Below are positions 46,801-52,528 of a stretch of DNA of 64,000 nucleotides, piece after piece. The number at the start of each line of letters is the position of its first letter. Position 1 is the first letter of the stretch. The stretch covers positions 6,150,501-6,214,500 of the forward strand of contig NC_133050.1 in assembly GCF_048771995.1 (NCBI RefSeq), read 5' to 3'. This stretch comes from Taeniopygia guttata (taxonomy: Eukaryota > Chordata > Aves > Passeriformes > Estrildidae). The notes beneath the pieces were generated by a model, which saw only the letters and a program-made list of their open reading frames with translations, was not told where the DNA came from and did no database searches. The position numbers were made by a program, and so were the translations under genes.

Positions 46801-46801
46801 G
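31842..46801 (+). CDS. DAP3: DAP3, mitochondrial small ribosomal subunit protein mS29
   Basis: DAP3/mS29 is a GTP-binding P-loop protein of the 28S mitochondrial ribosomal subunit, also linked to apoptosis signalling. Eleven coding exons splice to 394 codons, close to the 398 of human. It opens [13 protein letters not shown], a basic amphipathic stretch suited to mitochondrial import. The Walker A motif GERGTGKT is at residues 124-131, split from the preceding Tyr by an intron. The Walker B-like LLVAVDG is at about 254-260. The conserved [18 protein letters not shown] and [12 protein letters not shown] segments are intact. All splice phases match and no frameshift is seen. The stop TAG at 46799 is followed after 3 nt by AATAAA, and MSTO1 begins 129 bp downstream on the same strand. 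Confidence 0.96.
32150..32285 (-). mobile_element. CR1 LINE 3'-end fragment
   Basis: 'gatatcctgagctggaagga' followed by 'tggagtccaacaccagcaat' is a CR1 3' region in minus orientation. DAP3 intron. Confidence 0.7.
32325..33160. repeat. ~45-bp GC minisatellite
   Basis: About eighteen units of 'gaccagcccggcattcccaa' plus 'atcccggcatccctggaata'. The right half (32820-33150) is most homogeneous. Frames of 200-320 codons on both strands are artefacts. Confidence 0.92.
33430..34075. repeat. AT-rich minisatellite (~24/45-bp period)
   Basis: Alternating 'aactcagggtataatataac' and 'aactcaggatataatataat' units separated by 'tatacaa' or 'atataa'. About 25 half-units, many near-identical. Regular spacing resembles direct-repeat arrays, but the spacers are themselves repeated. 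Confidence 0.92.
34275..34580 (-). mobile_element. Family-A LTR fragment, minus orientation
   Basis: The reverse complement matches 11622-11880 ('aaataagactaaatactttg' against 'aaataagactagatactttg'). It lacks the 3' part. Inverted relative to the ASH1L intron copies. Confidence 0.7.
34600..35628 (+). other. DAP3: DAP3 intron without recognised features
   Basis: No exon candidates with conserved coding or clear repeats were seen before coding exon 2. Confidence 0.45.
35629..35745 (+). CDS. DAP3: DAP3 coding exon 2
   Basis: Acceptor 'ttctcccctcag', donor 'gacccg|gtgagt'. 39 codons, phase 0 on both sides. Includes [15 protein letters not shown], corresponding to human VESPRAISRTNENDP. Confidence 0.92.
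35746..38117 (+). other. DAP3: DAP3 intron; short 'ctttggcacag' repeat only
   Basis: Contains about four copies of 'agctttggcacggctttggc' type at 36397-36448 and otherwise nothing recognisable. Confidence 0.45.
38118..38219 (+). CDS. DAP3: DAP3 coding exon 3
   Basis: Acceptor 'gttcttccag', donor 'cagcagcag|gtattc'. 34 codons with the conserved [13 protein letters not shown]-to-A-edited retroelement begins only about 15-20 bp into the following intron. Confidence 0.95.
38235..38862. mobile_element. Family-B retroelement copy with extreme loss of G (G-to-A hypermutated)
   Basis: Alignable over about 400 bp to 27085-27510, but nearly every G of that copy is A here, for example 'ggattagtttagaat' against 'aaattaatttaaaat'. 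By my count 38281-38860 has only about 17 G in 580 bases, seven of them in one G7 run, while C remains common. Normal composition resumes abruptly at about 38861. It lies in the DAP3 intron after exon 3. Confidence 0.8.
38945..39265 (+). mobile_element. Family-C LTR, diverged dispersed copy
   Basis: Shares 'ggttttattctagca', 'ggaatattggaatagg' and 'tttctatgttgtcaacct' with the LTR copies at 42529-43502. It lies in the same DAP3 intron as the G-depleted element. Confidence 0.75.
39572..39680 (+). CDS. DAP3: DAP3 coding exon 4
   Basis: Acceptor 'ggtcctttctcag', donor 'gtgatct|gtatcc'. Encodes [20 protein letters not shown] and onward to RYVI, ending in phase 1. Confidence 0.94.
40068..40160 (+). 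CDS. DAP3: DAP3 coding exon 5 (P-loop)
   Basis: Acceptor 'ctcgtgtgag' (weak pyrimidine tract), fixed by the phase and by [19 protein letters not shown]. Donor 'ggatg|gtgaga'. This exon carries the Walker A motif. Confidence 0.92.
40178..40420. repeat. 44-bp tandem repeat, ~5 near-identical copies
   Basis: Units of 'ccaaacaccaaaagcagctg' plus 'cttcaggagctgtaggatat' repeat with almost no divergence, starting about 18 bp after the DAP3 exon 5 donor. Near-identity implies recent expansion and likely length polymorphism. Confidence 0.95.
40665..40785 (+). mobile_element. CR1 LINE fragment (internally deleted)
   Basis: 'caccaagatgatcagaggga' is joined to the CR1 3' terminus 'ggtccctgccaacccaaacc ... 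gattctgtgac', in + orientation. Confidence 0.75.
40907..41037 (+). CDS. DAP3: DAP3 coding exon 6
   Basis: Acceptor 'tttcgctcacag', donor 'gcaagag|gtttgt'. Encodes [20 protein letters not shown] and continues to [12 protein letters not shown]. 43 codons after completing a split Ala. Confidence 0.95.
41198..41278 (+). CDS. DAP3: DAP3 coding exon 7
   Basis: Acceptor 'cttcccacag', donor 'gagcag|gtaagg'. 27 codons, including [20 protein letters not shown]. Confidence 0.94.
41279..42352 (+). other. DAP3: DAP3 intron without recognised features
   Basis: A small duplicated 'agaagataattaataattaa' near 42115-42180 is the only structure seen. Confidence 0.4.
42353..42511 (+). CDS. DAP3: DAP3 coding exon 8 (Walker B region)
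   Basis: Acceptor 'gtgctccctgcag', donor 'gagccct|gtgagg'. 53 codons ending [20 protein letters not shown]. The last 12 bp and the donor are repeated twice more downstream with an LTR (see 42500-43502). Confidence 0.95.
42500..43502 (+). repeat. Tandem triplication of exon end + donor + solo LTR (341/343-bp period)
   Basis: 'gacaagagccct|gtgagg' occurs at 42500, 42841 and 43184, each followed by the same ~294-bp element. The first copy's left end is inside DAP3 exon 8. Copies differ by a few percent. Confidence 0.92.
42529..42822 (+). mobile_element. Solo LTR (family C), copy 1
   Basis: Starts 'tgtagctgggacag' and ends 'cctcttccaca', giving TG...CA termini. It is flanked by 'gatgcc' on the left and 'ggtgcc' or 'gatgcc' (third copy) on the right, consistent with a 6-bp target-site duplication of the kind seen for class II ERVs. 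Tandem copies are at about 42870-43165 and 43213-43502. A diverged relative is at 38950-39265. Confidence 0.7.
43510..43900. mobile_element. Possible LTR-derived sequence
   Basis: 'tctatttattgaagggcctt' onward resembles the kind of sequence seen at LTR 3' ends (AATAAA complement near 'tttattg'). No second copy in the window confirms it, so the call is tentative. Confidence 0.3.
44332..44391 (+). CDS. DAP3: DAP3 coding exon 9
   Basis: Acceptor 'tctccaccag', donor 'gactgg|gtgagt'. Encodes [20 protein letters not shown] in phase 0. Confidence 0.94.
44935..45245 (-). mobile_element. CR1 LINE fragment
   Basis: Reads as the reverse complement of the CR1 3' region, from 'gctgctcccagtcccatcca' through 'cctctggacttgctccagca'. 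DAP3 intron, just before coding exon 10. Confidence 0.85.
45318..45407 (+). CDS. DAP3: DAP3 coding exon 10
   Basis: Acceptor 'ctgccttccag', donor 'gggaaag|gtgaat'. 30 codons with [20 protein letters not shown]. Confidence 0.95.
45590..45970 (+). mobile_element. CR1 LINE fragment
   Basis: Sequence from 'gcacaggggcaaggagggat' to the CR1 3' terminus 'cccttccaactctgggtatt', + orientation, in a DAP3 intron. Confidence 0.8.
46030..46147 (+). CDS. DAP3: DAP3 coding exon 11
   Basis: Acceptor 'cctctctccccag', donor 'gagaaag|gtcaga'. 39 codons plus one base. Contains [20 protein letters not shown]. Confidence 0.95.
46165..46700. repeat. ~20-bp pyrimidine minisatellite filling the last DAP3 intron
   Basis: About 26 units of 'cccctccatctctcccccaa' run up to the polypyrimidine tract of the last DAP3 acceptor, so the array effectively extends that tract to over 500 bp. 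The + strand is almost pure C/T with A; the opposite strand is G-rich. Confidence 0.93.
46716..46801 (+). CDS. DAP3: DAP3 terminal coding exon
   Basis: Acceptor 'ctctctcccgcag'. Encodes [20 protein letters not shown] to LAGPL and stop TAG at 46799-46801. Confidence 0.93.
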
Positions 46802-46804
46802 CGC

Positions 46805-46810
46805 AATAAA
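46805..46810 (+). terminator. DAP3: DAP3 poly(A) signal AATAAA
   Basis: AATAAA begins 3 nt after the DAP3 stop codon, so the predicted 3'UTR is only about 20-30 nt. Confidence 0.8.
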
Positions 46811-46814
46811 AGCT

Positions 46815-46930
46815 CCGTTCCCCGCTCTCTGTCTCCGTGTCCGCGTCCCGTGGGCGGGCCCGGCCCCGCCGCTGTCCCCGCCCGTCCGGGGCGGGCCCGG
46901 CCGTGACGCGCTCCCGGTTCCTGCGGGGCG
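46815..46930 (+). promoter_or_regulatory. MSTO1: MSTO1 promoter (compact, GC boxes)
   Basis: The whole space between the DAP3 poly(A) signal and the MSTO1 ATG is about 120 bp. It is very GC-rich, with 'gggcggg', 'ccccgccc' and 'ggggcggg' Sp-type boxes and a 'tgacgcg' element. The island continues into MSTO1 exons 1-5. Confidence 0.6.
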
Positions 46931-47005
46931 ATGCCGGGGGAGGCGGTCACGGTGCAGCTCGGGCACTACTCGGGCTGCGTGGGCGCGCACTGGTGGGGGC
47001 TGCAG
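46931..47005 (+). CDS. MSTO1: MSTO1 exon 1
   Basis: ATG in 'cggggcgATGccg'. 25 codons to 'ctgcag|gtgcgg'. The LGHYSG motif resembles the N-terminal tubulin strand (QxGxxxG). Confidence 0.92.
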
Positions 47006-50000
47006 GTGCGGGGGGATGCGGGACGGGGATGGGGACCGGGAGCGGGAGCGGGGCTCGCTCTGATCGCCTCTCGCCCCGGTTCCCCGCCAGGCCGCCGCGC
47101 TGCGCCGCCCCGCCGGGCCCGCCGAGCTCCGCGCGGCCGCGCTGCTCCGGTTCGGCCGCGGCCCCGGCGGCACCGAGACCCCCGCGCCGCGGCTGGTGGC
47201 GCTGGAGCTGAAAGGTACCGGGGGACGGATGGATGGGTGGGTGGGTGGGTGGGGAGGTACCGGGTGTCGTTACGGAGTACCGGGTACGGCTACCGGGTAC
47301 CGGGTATCGCTATCGGGTACCGGGTGCCGCTACCGGGTATCGCACCAGGGTACCTCTACCGGGTACCAGGTATCGCTATCGGGTACCGGGTATCGCTATC
47401 GGGTACCGGTACCGGGTACCGGGTATCGCTATCGGGTACCGGTACCAGGTACGGCTACCGGGTACCTGGTACCGCTACCGGGTATCGCTACCGGGTACCC
47501 CTAGCGGGTACCGGGTGCCGCTACCGGGTATCGCTGCGGGATACCGGTACCGGGTACCGGGCACGGCTACTGGGTAGCTGGTACCGCGCCCGGGTACCGG
47601 GTACCGCTACCGGGTACTGCTACCGGGTATCGCTACGGGGTACCGCTATCGGGTATCGCTACCGGGTATCACTACGGAGTACCGGGTATCGGGTACCGCT
47701 ACCGGGTACCGGGCATGGCTACCGGGTACCTGGTACCGCTACCGGGTATTGCTATCGGGTACTGCTACCGGGTACCGGGTACCGCTCCCGGGTACCACTA
47801 CCGGGTATCGCTACCGGGTATGGCTACCGGGTACCTGGTACCGCTACCGGGTATCGCTACCGGGTACCGGTACCGCTGCCGGCGGCCCCGCCGTGACCGG
47901 GCTGTGTTTGCAGGCGGCGTGGGCGCGCTCGGAGCCGCCGGGGCGGGCACGGAGCCGCCGGTGACCTGGTGAGTGCGGGACGGGACCGGGACCGGGCGGG
48001 ACGGGACCGGGCGGGACGGGATCTCCTCTCGCCGCCGGTGCCCGCAGCTGCCGCCGCTTTGTGCCGCAGGGACGGCGCCGTCGCCGATTACCGGGAGCGC
48101 GCGCCGCGGGACACCGGGAACACCGGGAACACCGGGAGCACCGGGAGCCGCGGGGTGAGCGCGGCTCCGTGCCCGGGACACGAGCGGGGACGAGGCGGAG
48201 CGCCCCCGGTAACGGCCGCGCCGGGATTGTTCCCGTAGGGAGACGCTGCCGGTGACGGGAAGGGGAATCCCGGTGCTGCGGGGACAGGTTTGTGCGCGGG
48301 GCCGCTGCGGGCTCGTTCTCCCACAGCGGAATTCCCGGCGGGACCAGGCGTCGGTGAACGGGGAGAAGGGAAACCACGGGATAAGGGTGCTCGGAGCAGC
48401 GGATGGGCTAAAAAATGGAGAAGTTAAAAAACTGGAGAAGTTAAAAAACTGATTTTACATTTATGGGGATGCTCAGAGTATGTCAGAAAACTGATTTTAC
48501 ATTTATGGGGATGCTCAGAGCATGTTAGAAACCTGATTTTGCATCCATGGGGATGCTCAGAACTGAAAGGTGATGCTCAGAGCACATTAGAAAACTGATT
48601 TTACATCCACGGGGATGCTCGGAGTATGTCAGAAAACTGATTTTATACTTATGGGGATGCTCAGAGCATGTTAGAAAACTGATTTTACATCCATGGGGAT
48701 GCTCAGAACTGAAAGGTGATGCTCAGAGCACGTTAGAAAAGTGATTTTACATTTATGGGGATGCTCTGAGCATGTTAGAAAACTGATTTTACATTTATGG
48801 GGATGCTCAGAGCATGTTAGAAAACTGATTTTACATTTATGGGGATGCTCAGAGCTAAAGGGGATGCTCAGAGCATGTTAGAAAACTGATTTTACATTTA
48901 TGGGGATGCTCAGAGCTGAAAGGGGATACTCTGAGCATGTTAGAAAACTGATTTTGAATCCACGGGGATACTCAAAGCATGTTAGAAAACTGATTTTACA
49001 TCCACGGGGATGCTCAGATCATTTTAGAAAACCGATTTTACATTCACAGGGATGCTCAGAGCTCAAAACCTTTGCTCTCCCTCTGCCTCCCTGCAGCTGC
49101 AGCTCCTGTGGGCCCCCAGGACCCGCCCTCGGTGAGGCTCTGGTCCGATTACCTCAACGTGCACCTGCACCCCAAGAGCGTCTACGTGATCCGGCAGTAC
49201 CTGCACGATGGGTACGGCCAGGGGTTTGCTCCAGAACCCAAAAAAGCAGCTGAGTTTTGCCTTCAGGAGTGAATAAAAGGGATAAAATAACCCCTCTTCA
49301 CCCCTTTTTCCCCTCAGGGATTGTGGTTGTCTCGAAGCCTTTGGGCAAGGTGAAAGTCTCCTGCAGGACCCTGCCTGCGTGGAGGAGTTGGAAGATCGGC
49401 TGCATTTCTATGTTGAGGAGTGTGATTACCTTCAGGTTCACACCTTCTCCAAGCTCCCTTGGCTTTCCAGAAGCTTCCTGCTCCGGGTGAAGCAGAATCT
49501 GAGGTGCTGTTGTTGTTTCCCACAGGGGTTTCAGGTCCTTTGTGACCTTCACAATGGATTTTCTGGAGTTGGTGCCAAGGTGACAGAGCTGCTCCACGAT
49601 GAATATTCACGGAAAGGGATCCTGACCTGGGGCCTGACTCCAGTCCTGAGTCCTGTGGGAGTGAGTAAACAACGGGGAGAACCAAGAACAAGGTTCTTCT
49701 TGTCTCCTGTCACCTGCCTTTGACAGGTTGTCTTCTCCTCGAGGTTCCAGTGGTCGGATTTTTATTCCCCCAGGACCTTCAGAAGAGTTTTCAGAGGCTG
49801 ATGAACACAGCCCTGGGCATTGCCCACCTCTCCCGTCACAGCTCTCTCTTCTGCCCCCTGTCACTCAGTGGGAGTTTGGGAATCAAGCCAGAACCTCCTG
49901 TGACGTTTCCATACATAAAATACAACGTAAGTCCTGGATTGGCATCACCCACCATGCTTGGCTTTGAGCTCCTGCAGCTTTACCCCTCTCAAGGTGTTTC

Positions 50001-51746
50001 CTGTGGCTGGGTGGTTTTTCACAGTGCTGTTCTGCTCAGCAGAGACCTTTCCCTGCTTAATTTCTGTAGTTTTCTTCCCACTTTTGAAAATACTAACCCA
50101 TTTCCTTGGCTGTTGTGCTTTCTGGTGGGGTGCTGCCTGCAGTGTTGGCACTGAAAAGGTTTTCTACATTATTCTCCATGCTTGGAGTAACTCCAGCCTC
50201 ACTGGAGCCCTGAGGAGCCAAAGAAAGATAAGGAAACTGGCACCAAAGTTAGCAAACAGCTGGGCTGGAACTACAGATACACACTGGCTGCTTATCCCAA
50301 CCCTGAAATAACTGAAAAACACCTCTTTTAAAGGCACCATTTAAATTAAACACACAAAACTGGGTTAAGGAAGGGCTGACTGACCTGTGCTGTGATTCCT
50401 GCATTTGTCTCCTCCCCAGGCATCCCTGAACTACCACAGCAGCTCGATTTTGGCAGCAGCTCTCGACACCTTCACAGCTCCCTACAGGCTCTGCTCCTCC
50501 CAGGGCTCCATGCTGCACTTTGCTGACTCCCTCACCTTCTCTGGGAGGAAGGTGAGGATGCCTTCCAGCTGTGCTGCAGCTGTTCTGCACGCCCCCAGCT
50601 GTGCCAGGAGCGTGCTCCAGACTCTGTCACCCCAATCCAGGTTGTGGCTGCGTGGGCAGCTCTTCCCTTCCCTGCCTTGTCGGGCTCCTCGCTCCCTGAT
50701 ATTTTAAGTGCCCACCAGGACGTGCCCTGGAAGCTTCTGTCCTCGTGGAAGGAGCAAAAGGGCAGCTGCTGCTTTGCTCAGTCTGTTGTGCTACGAGGAA
50801 TTTGCCAAGAGAAAGCCACCAGGTAAATTCAGCATCTGAGCTCTGCTCCCTCCTGTGAGGAATCCAGGCTCCCTCCATTCCAAGAGGCACAATCCAGTCG
50901 AGTGTTACTACTTTTAGAGCAAAACAGCTAAAAAGCAGCTGAGGCATGGATGGTTTCAGGCTGGGAAATGCTGAATTTCCTTTGCAGGTCCCCCCTGCAC
51001 AGCTGTGAGAGCCCCGAGCAGGTGCTCCAGCAGTACCTGCACACCCAATTCCCCGGAGCCTTCAGGTGGGTGCAGCTTTAGAGCTTCACTTGGGGCTGGT
51101 TTAGAACAGGGAACGCTTCAGGGAGCTCTGGGTGACTTTATTCATCTCCTCACAGCACATCCCACGTGCTCCAGCAGCCCTGTCACACCCAACCTCCCTT
51201 CCCTCAGTTCTTCTCTCCTCTCCTGACCAGACGAGGCTTCCTCCTGGACAAAGCTCAGGGAATTTCCTCAGCAGGTAACAAAAAATCCCTTTAAACTCTG
51301 CAACAGAGAGAGCAGGGCCTAACAGAGGTAAAAATTACCAATAACAAACCAAAACTATTGATAAAAACCAAAAGTTATTCCCAACAAACTGACCCAGCAT
51401 GCGGAGTTGTGAAGTTCAATCGATCCAGCTGCTGGTGAAGCAGCACAGAGAGCAAGGGCTGAGATTTTGGAGGCTGTTTAACCCCTTCTGTGCCTGTCAC
51501 TCTGCAGATGTTGAGAGCATTCCCGTGCTGGCAGCCCTGCAGAGCTCCCCTGGCCTGCACCGGCTGCTCTGGGGGCTCTGCCGGGAGCTGCAGGCACCCA
51601 ACGTGAGGCGCTGGAGCAGCTTCTGCACGGCTGGGCTGGAGCAGGACGACTTCCAGGAGGCCCTGGAGGAGATAAAAACCCTGGCCCAGTGCTATGAGAC
51701 AGGATTTGGAGCAGATGGATCCGAGGATGAAGCAGATTCAGATTAA
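46931..51746 (+). CDS. MSTO1: MSTO1 (misato), tubulin-like mitochondrial distribution/morphology regulator
   Basis: Misato proteins (DML1 in yeast) are tubulin/FtsZ-like proteins needed for mitochondrial fusion and distribution; human MSTO1 acts at the outer mitochondrial surface. Fourteen exons splice to 552 codons (human about 570). The start encodes [22 protein letters not shown], equivalent to human VLTLQLGHFAGFVGAHWW. Residues 208-225, [18 protein letters not shown], align with the tubulin T4 loop region, with NGFSGVG in place of GGGTGSG. Other conserved parts are [17 protein letters not shown] (~142-158), [17 protein letters not shown] (~191-207) and RRWSSFC near the C-terminus, which ends acidic (EDEADSD). 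Exons 3-5 are GC-rich and poorly conserved. The gene follows DAP3 head-to-tail. Confidence 0.94.
47091..47214 (+). CDS. MSTO1: MSTO1 exon 2
   Basis: Acceptor 'ttccccgccag', donor 'ctgaaag|gtaccg'. 41 codons plus one base, ending [12 protein letters not shown] like human YTPRLILMDLK. The donor sequence GTACCGGG equals the unit of the array that follows. Confidence 0.88.
47215..47880. repeat. GTACCGGGTA minisatellite filling MSTO1 intron 2
   Basis: Dozens of 6-10-bp modules 'taccgggta', 'tcgctaccggg' and 'taccggtacc' extend from the exon 2 donor almost to the exon 3 acceptor. Many palindromic GGTACC sites make the array locally self-complementary. Confidence 0.95.
47914..47968 (+). CDS. MSTO1: MSTO1 exon 3
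   Basis: Acceptor 'tgtgtttgcag', donor 'gacctg|gtgagt'. Encodes [19 protein letters not shown]. Assigned by phase and position; little sequence conservation, though the final W aligns with human AWQGK. Confidence 0.7.
48070..48154 (+). CDS. MSTO1: MSTO1 exon 4 (contains coding minisatellite)
   Basis: Acceptor 'ttgtgccgcag', donor 'cgcggg|gtgagc'. 28 codons including [12 protein letters not shown], encoded by four 9-bp 'accgggaac' or 'accgggagc' units. Poorly conserved against human at this position. Confidence 0.65.
48239..48287 (+). CDS. MSTO1: MSTO1 exon 5 (predicted from phase)
   Basis: Acceptor 'gttcccgtag', donor 'gggacag|gtttgt'. 49 bp encoding [16 protein letters not shown]. Without it exon 4 (phase 0) cannot join exon 6 (needs phase 1). 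With it the whole coding length is 1659, divisible by three. Confidence 0.5.
48410..49065. repeat. 42-bp minisatellite in MSTO1 intron 5
   Basis: About 13 units of 'gaaaactgattttacattta' plus 'tggggatgctcagagcatgt', with some insertions of 'gaactgaaaggtgatgctca'. Confidence 0.94.
49097..49211 (+). CDS. MSTO1: MSTO1 exon 6
   Basis: Acceptor 'cctccctgcag', with a second in-frame AG six bases on at 'ctgcag'. Donor 'cacgatgg|gtacgg'. Encodes [20 protein letters not shown] and onward to QYLHDG. Confidence 0.93.
49318..49435 (+). CDS. MSTO1: MSTO1 exon 7
   Basis: Acceptor 'tttcccctcag', donor 'cttcag|gttcac'. Encodes [13 protein letters not shown] and [17 protein letters not shown], matching human [12 protein letters not shown] and the same ELEDRL block. 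Confidence 0.95.
49526..49660 (+). CDS. MSTO1: MSTO1 exon 8 (tubulin T4-like loop)
   Basis: Acceptor 'tgtttcccacag', donor 'gtggga|gtgagt'. 45 codons beginning [20 protein letters not shown]. Confidence 0.96.
49774..49926 (+). CDS. MSTO1: MSTO1 exon 9
   Basis: Acceptor 'ttattcccccag', donor 'tacaac|gtaagt'. Encodes [20 protein letters not shown] and [15 protein letters not shown]. Confidence 0.95.
50420..50551 (+). CDS. MSTO1: MSTO1 exon 10
   Basis: Acceptor 'tctcctccccag', donor 'aggaag|gtgagg'. Encodes [20 protein letters not shown]. Confidence 0.95.
50641..50822 (+). CDS. MSTO1: MSTO1 exon 11
   Basis: Acceptor 'accccaatccag', donor 'gccaccag|gtaaat'. 60 codons plus two bases. The [12 protein letters not shown] segment matches human [11 protein letters not shown]. 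Confidence 0.94.
50988..51065 (+). CDS. MSTO1: MSTO1 exon 12
   Basis: Acceptor 'tttcctttgcag', donor 'gccttcag|gtgggt'. Encodes [18 protein letters not shown]. Confidence 0.9.
51156..51274 (+). CDS. MSTO1: MSTO1 exon 13
   Basis: Acceptor 'atctcctcacag', donor 'tcagcag|gtaaca'. 39 codons including [15 protein letters not shown], similar in position to human CRVAPPYPHLFSS. Confidence 0.88.
51508..51746 (+). CDS. MSTO1: MSTO1 exon 14 (terminal)
   Basis: Acceptor 'gtcactctgcag'. Encodes [20 protein letters not shown] and on to [21 protein letters not shown], then TAA at 51744-51746. Confidence 0.95.
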
Positions 51747-51782
51747 CCCAGCTTTATTTCCTGGCGTTAAGATGACTCCCAA

Positions 51783-51788
51783 AATAAA
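51783..51788 (+). terminator. MSTO1: MSTO1 poly(A) signal AATAAA
   Basis: AATAAA in 'cccaaaataaagg', 36 nt after the stop codon. Further AATAAA copies at 51973 and 51986 could serve a longer 3'UTR. Confidence 0.65.
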
Positions 51789-52203
51789 GGGAATGGTTTT
51801 GGAGATGGCCCAGCTGCTGTTTTTTTCTCATTTTATCAAAAAAATCTTTCTTACTTCTGGGGCTCACAGTTGTGTTGCAAAGGAGGAAAGCTGCTTTTTT
51901 GGGGAGCTGGTTTGATATGTGTTTTGGTTGGGTTTTTTCAGCTGTGCAAAGTGGATTTGCTCTGCCTGTTCAAATAAACCCACACAATAAATAGAGAATT
52001 CAGACTGGAACTATCTCACAATCAGCACGAGGGGAGAACTTGGAAAAAGTCATGTGTTTGTTCCACGTGAAAACTGACAATATTTACAGGTCCTGGGCAG
52101 AAGCTGCTGGGCCCCACCTTCACCCCAAGGCCAGGTCAGCGTCCACAAATTCTGTTATTTCACTGCTGAAGCTCCCCAGGGAGGTTCTAGAGAATGTTCT
52201 CCT

Positions 52204-52209
52204 TTTATT
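52204..52209 (-). terminator. GON4L: GON4L poly(A) signal AATAAA
   Basis: TTTATT on + reads AATAAA in the GON4L direction, about 170 nt beyond its stop codon. MSTO1 and GON4L converge, with about 630 bp between stop codons. Confidence 0.6.
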
Positions 52210-52378
52210 TCCTGCCTTTGGTTTGGTACAGGCTGGAAATTGAACAAAATAAATGAAGGTGCTGTCTCAAGTACCTGTGCAAACGTTTTTCCACAGCACC
52301 TGTCTAGCAGCAAACTGGCAAAAAACCAAAAAACACCAAAAAAAAACCCTCTTCTGGTGCAGTCAGTAGTTTATCACC

Positions 52379-52528
52379 TCAGTCATCAGGTTCTTCCTCA
52401 GAAAGCAGAAGATCTTTGTCTGACAGCTGGTCTGTGTTGCTGGTGCTGGTGGCATCCTCCTCATCCTCAGAGCTGCCATCACAGGACGTGTGGAACAGCC
52501 TCATCAGCTCCCTGAACCTGTGGGACAC
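52379..52528 (-). CDS. GON4L: GON4L terminal exon
   Basis: Acceptor 'cccttttctccag' before [20 protein letters not shown]. 49 codons and stop TGA at 52381-52379. Completes the SANT-like third helix and the acidic tail. Confidence 0.95.
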   Translation of the reverse strand: MSHRFRELMRLFHTSCDGSSEDEEDATSTSNTDQLSDKDLLLSEEEPDD

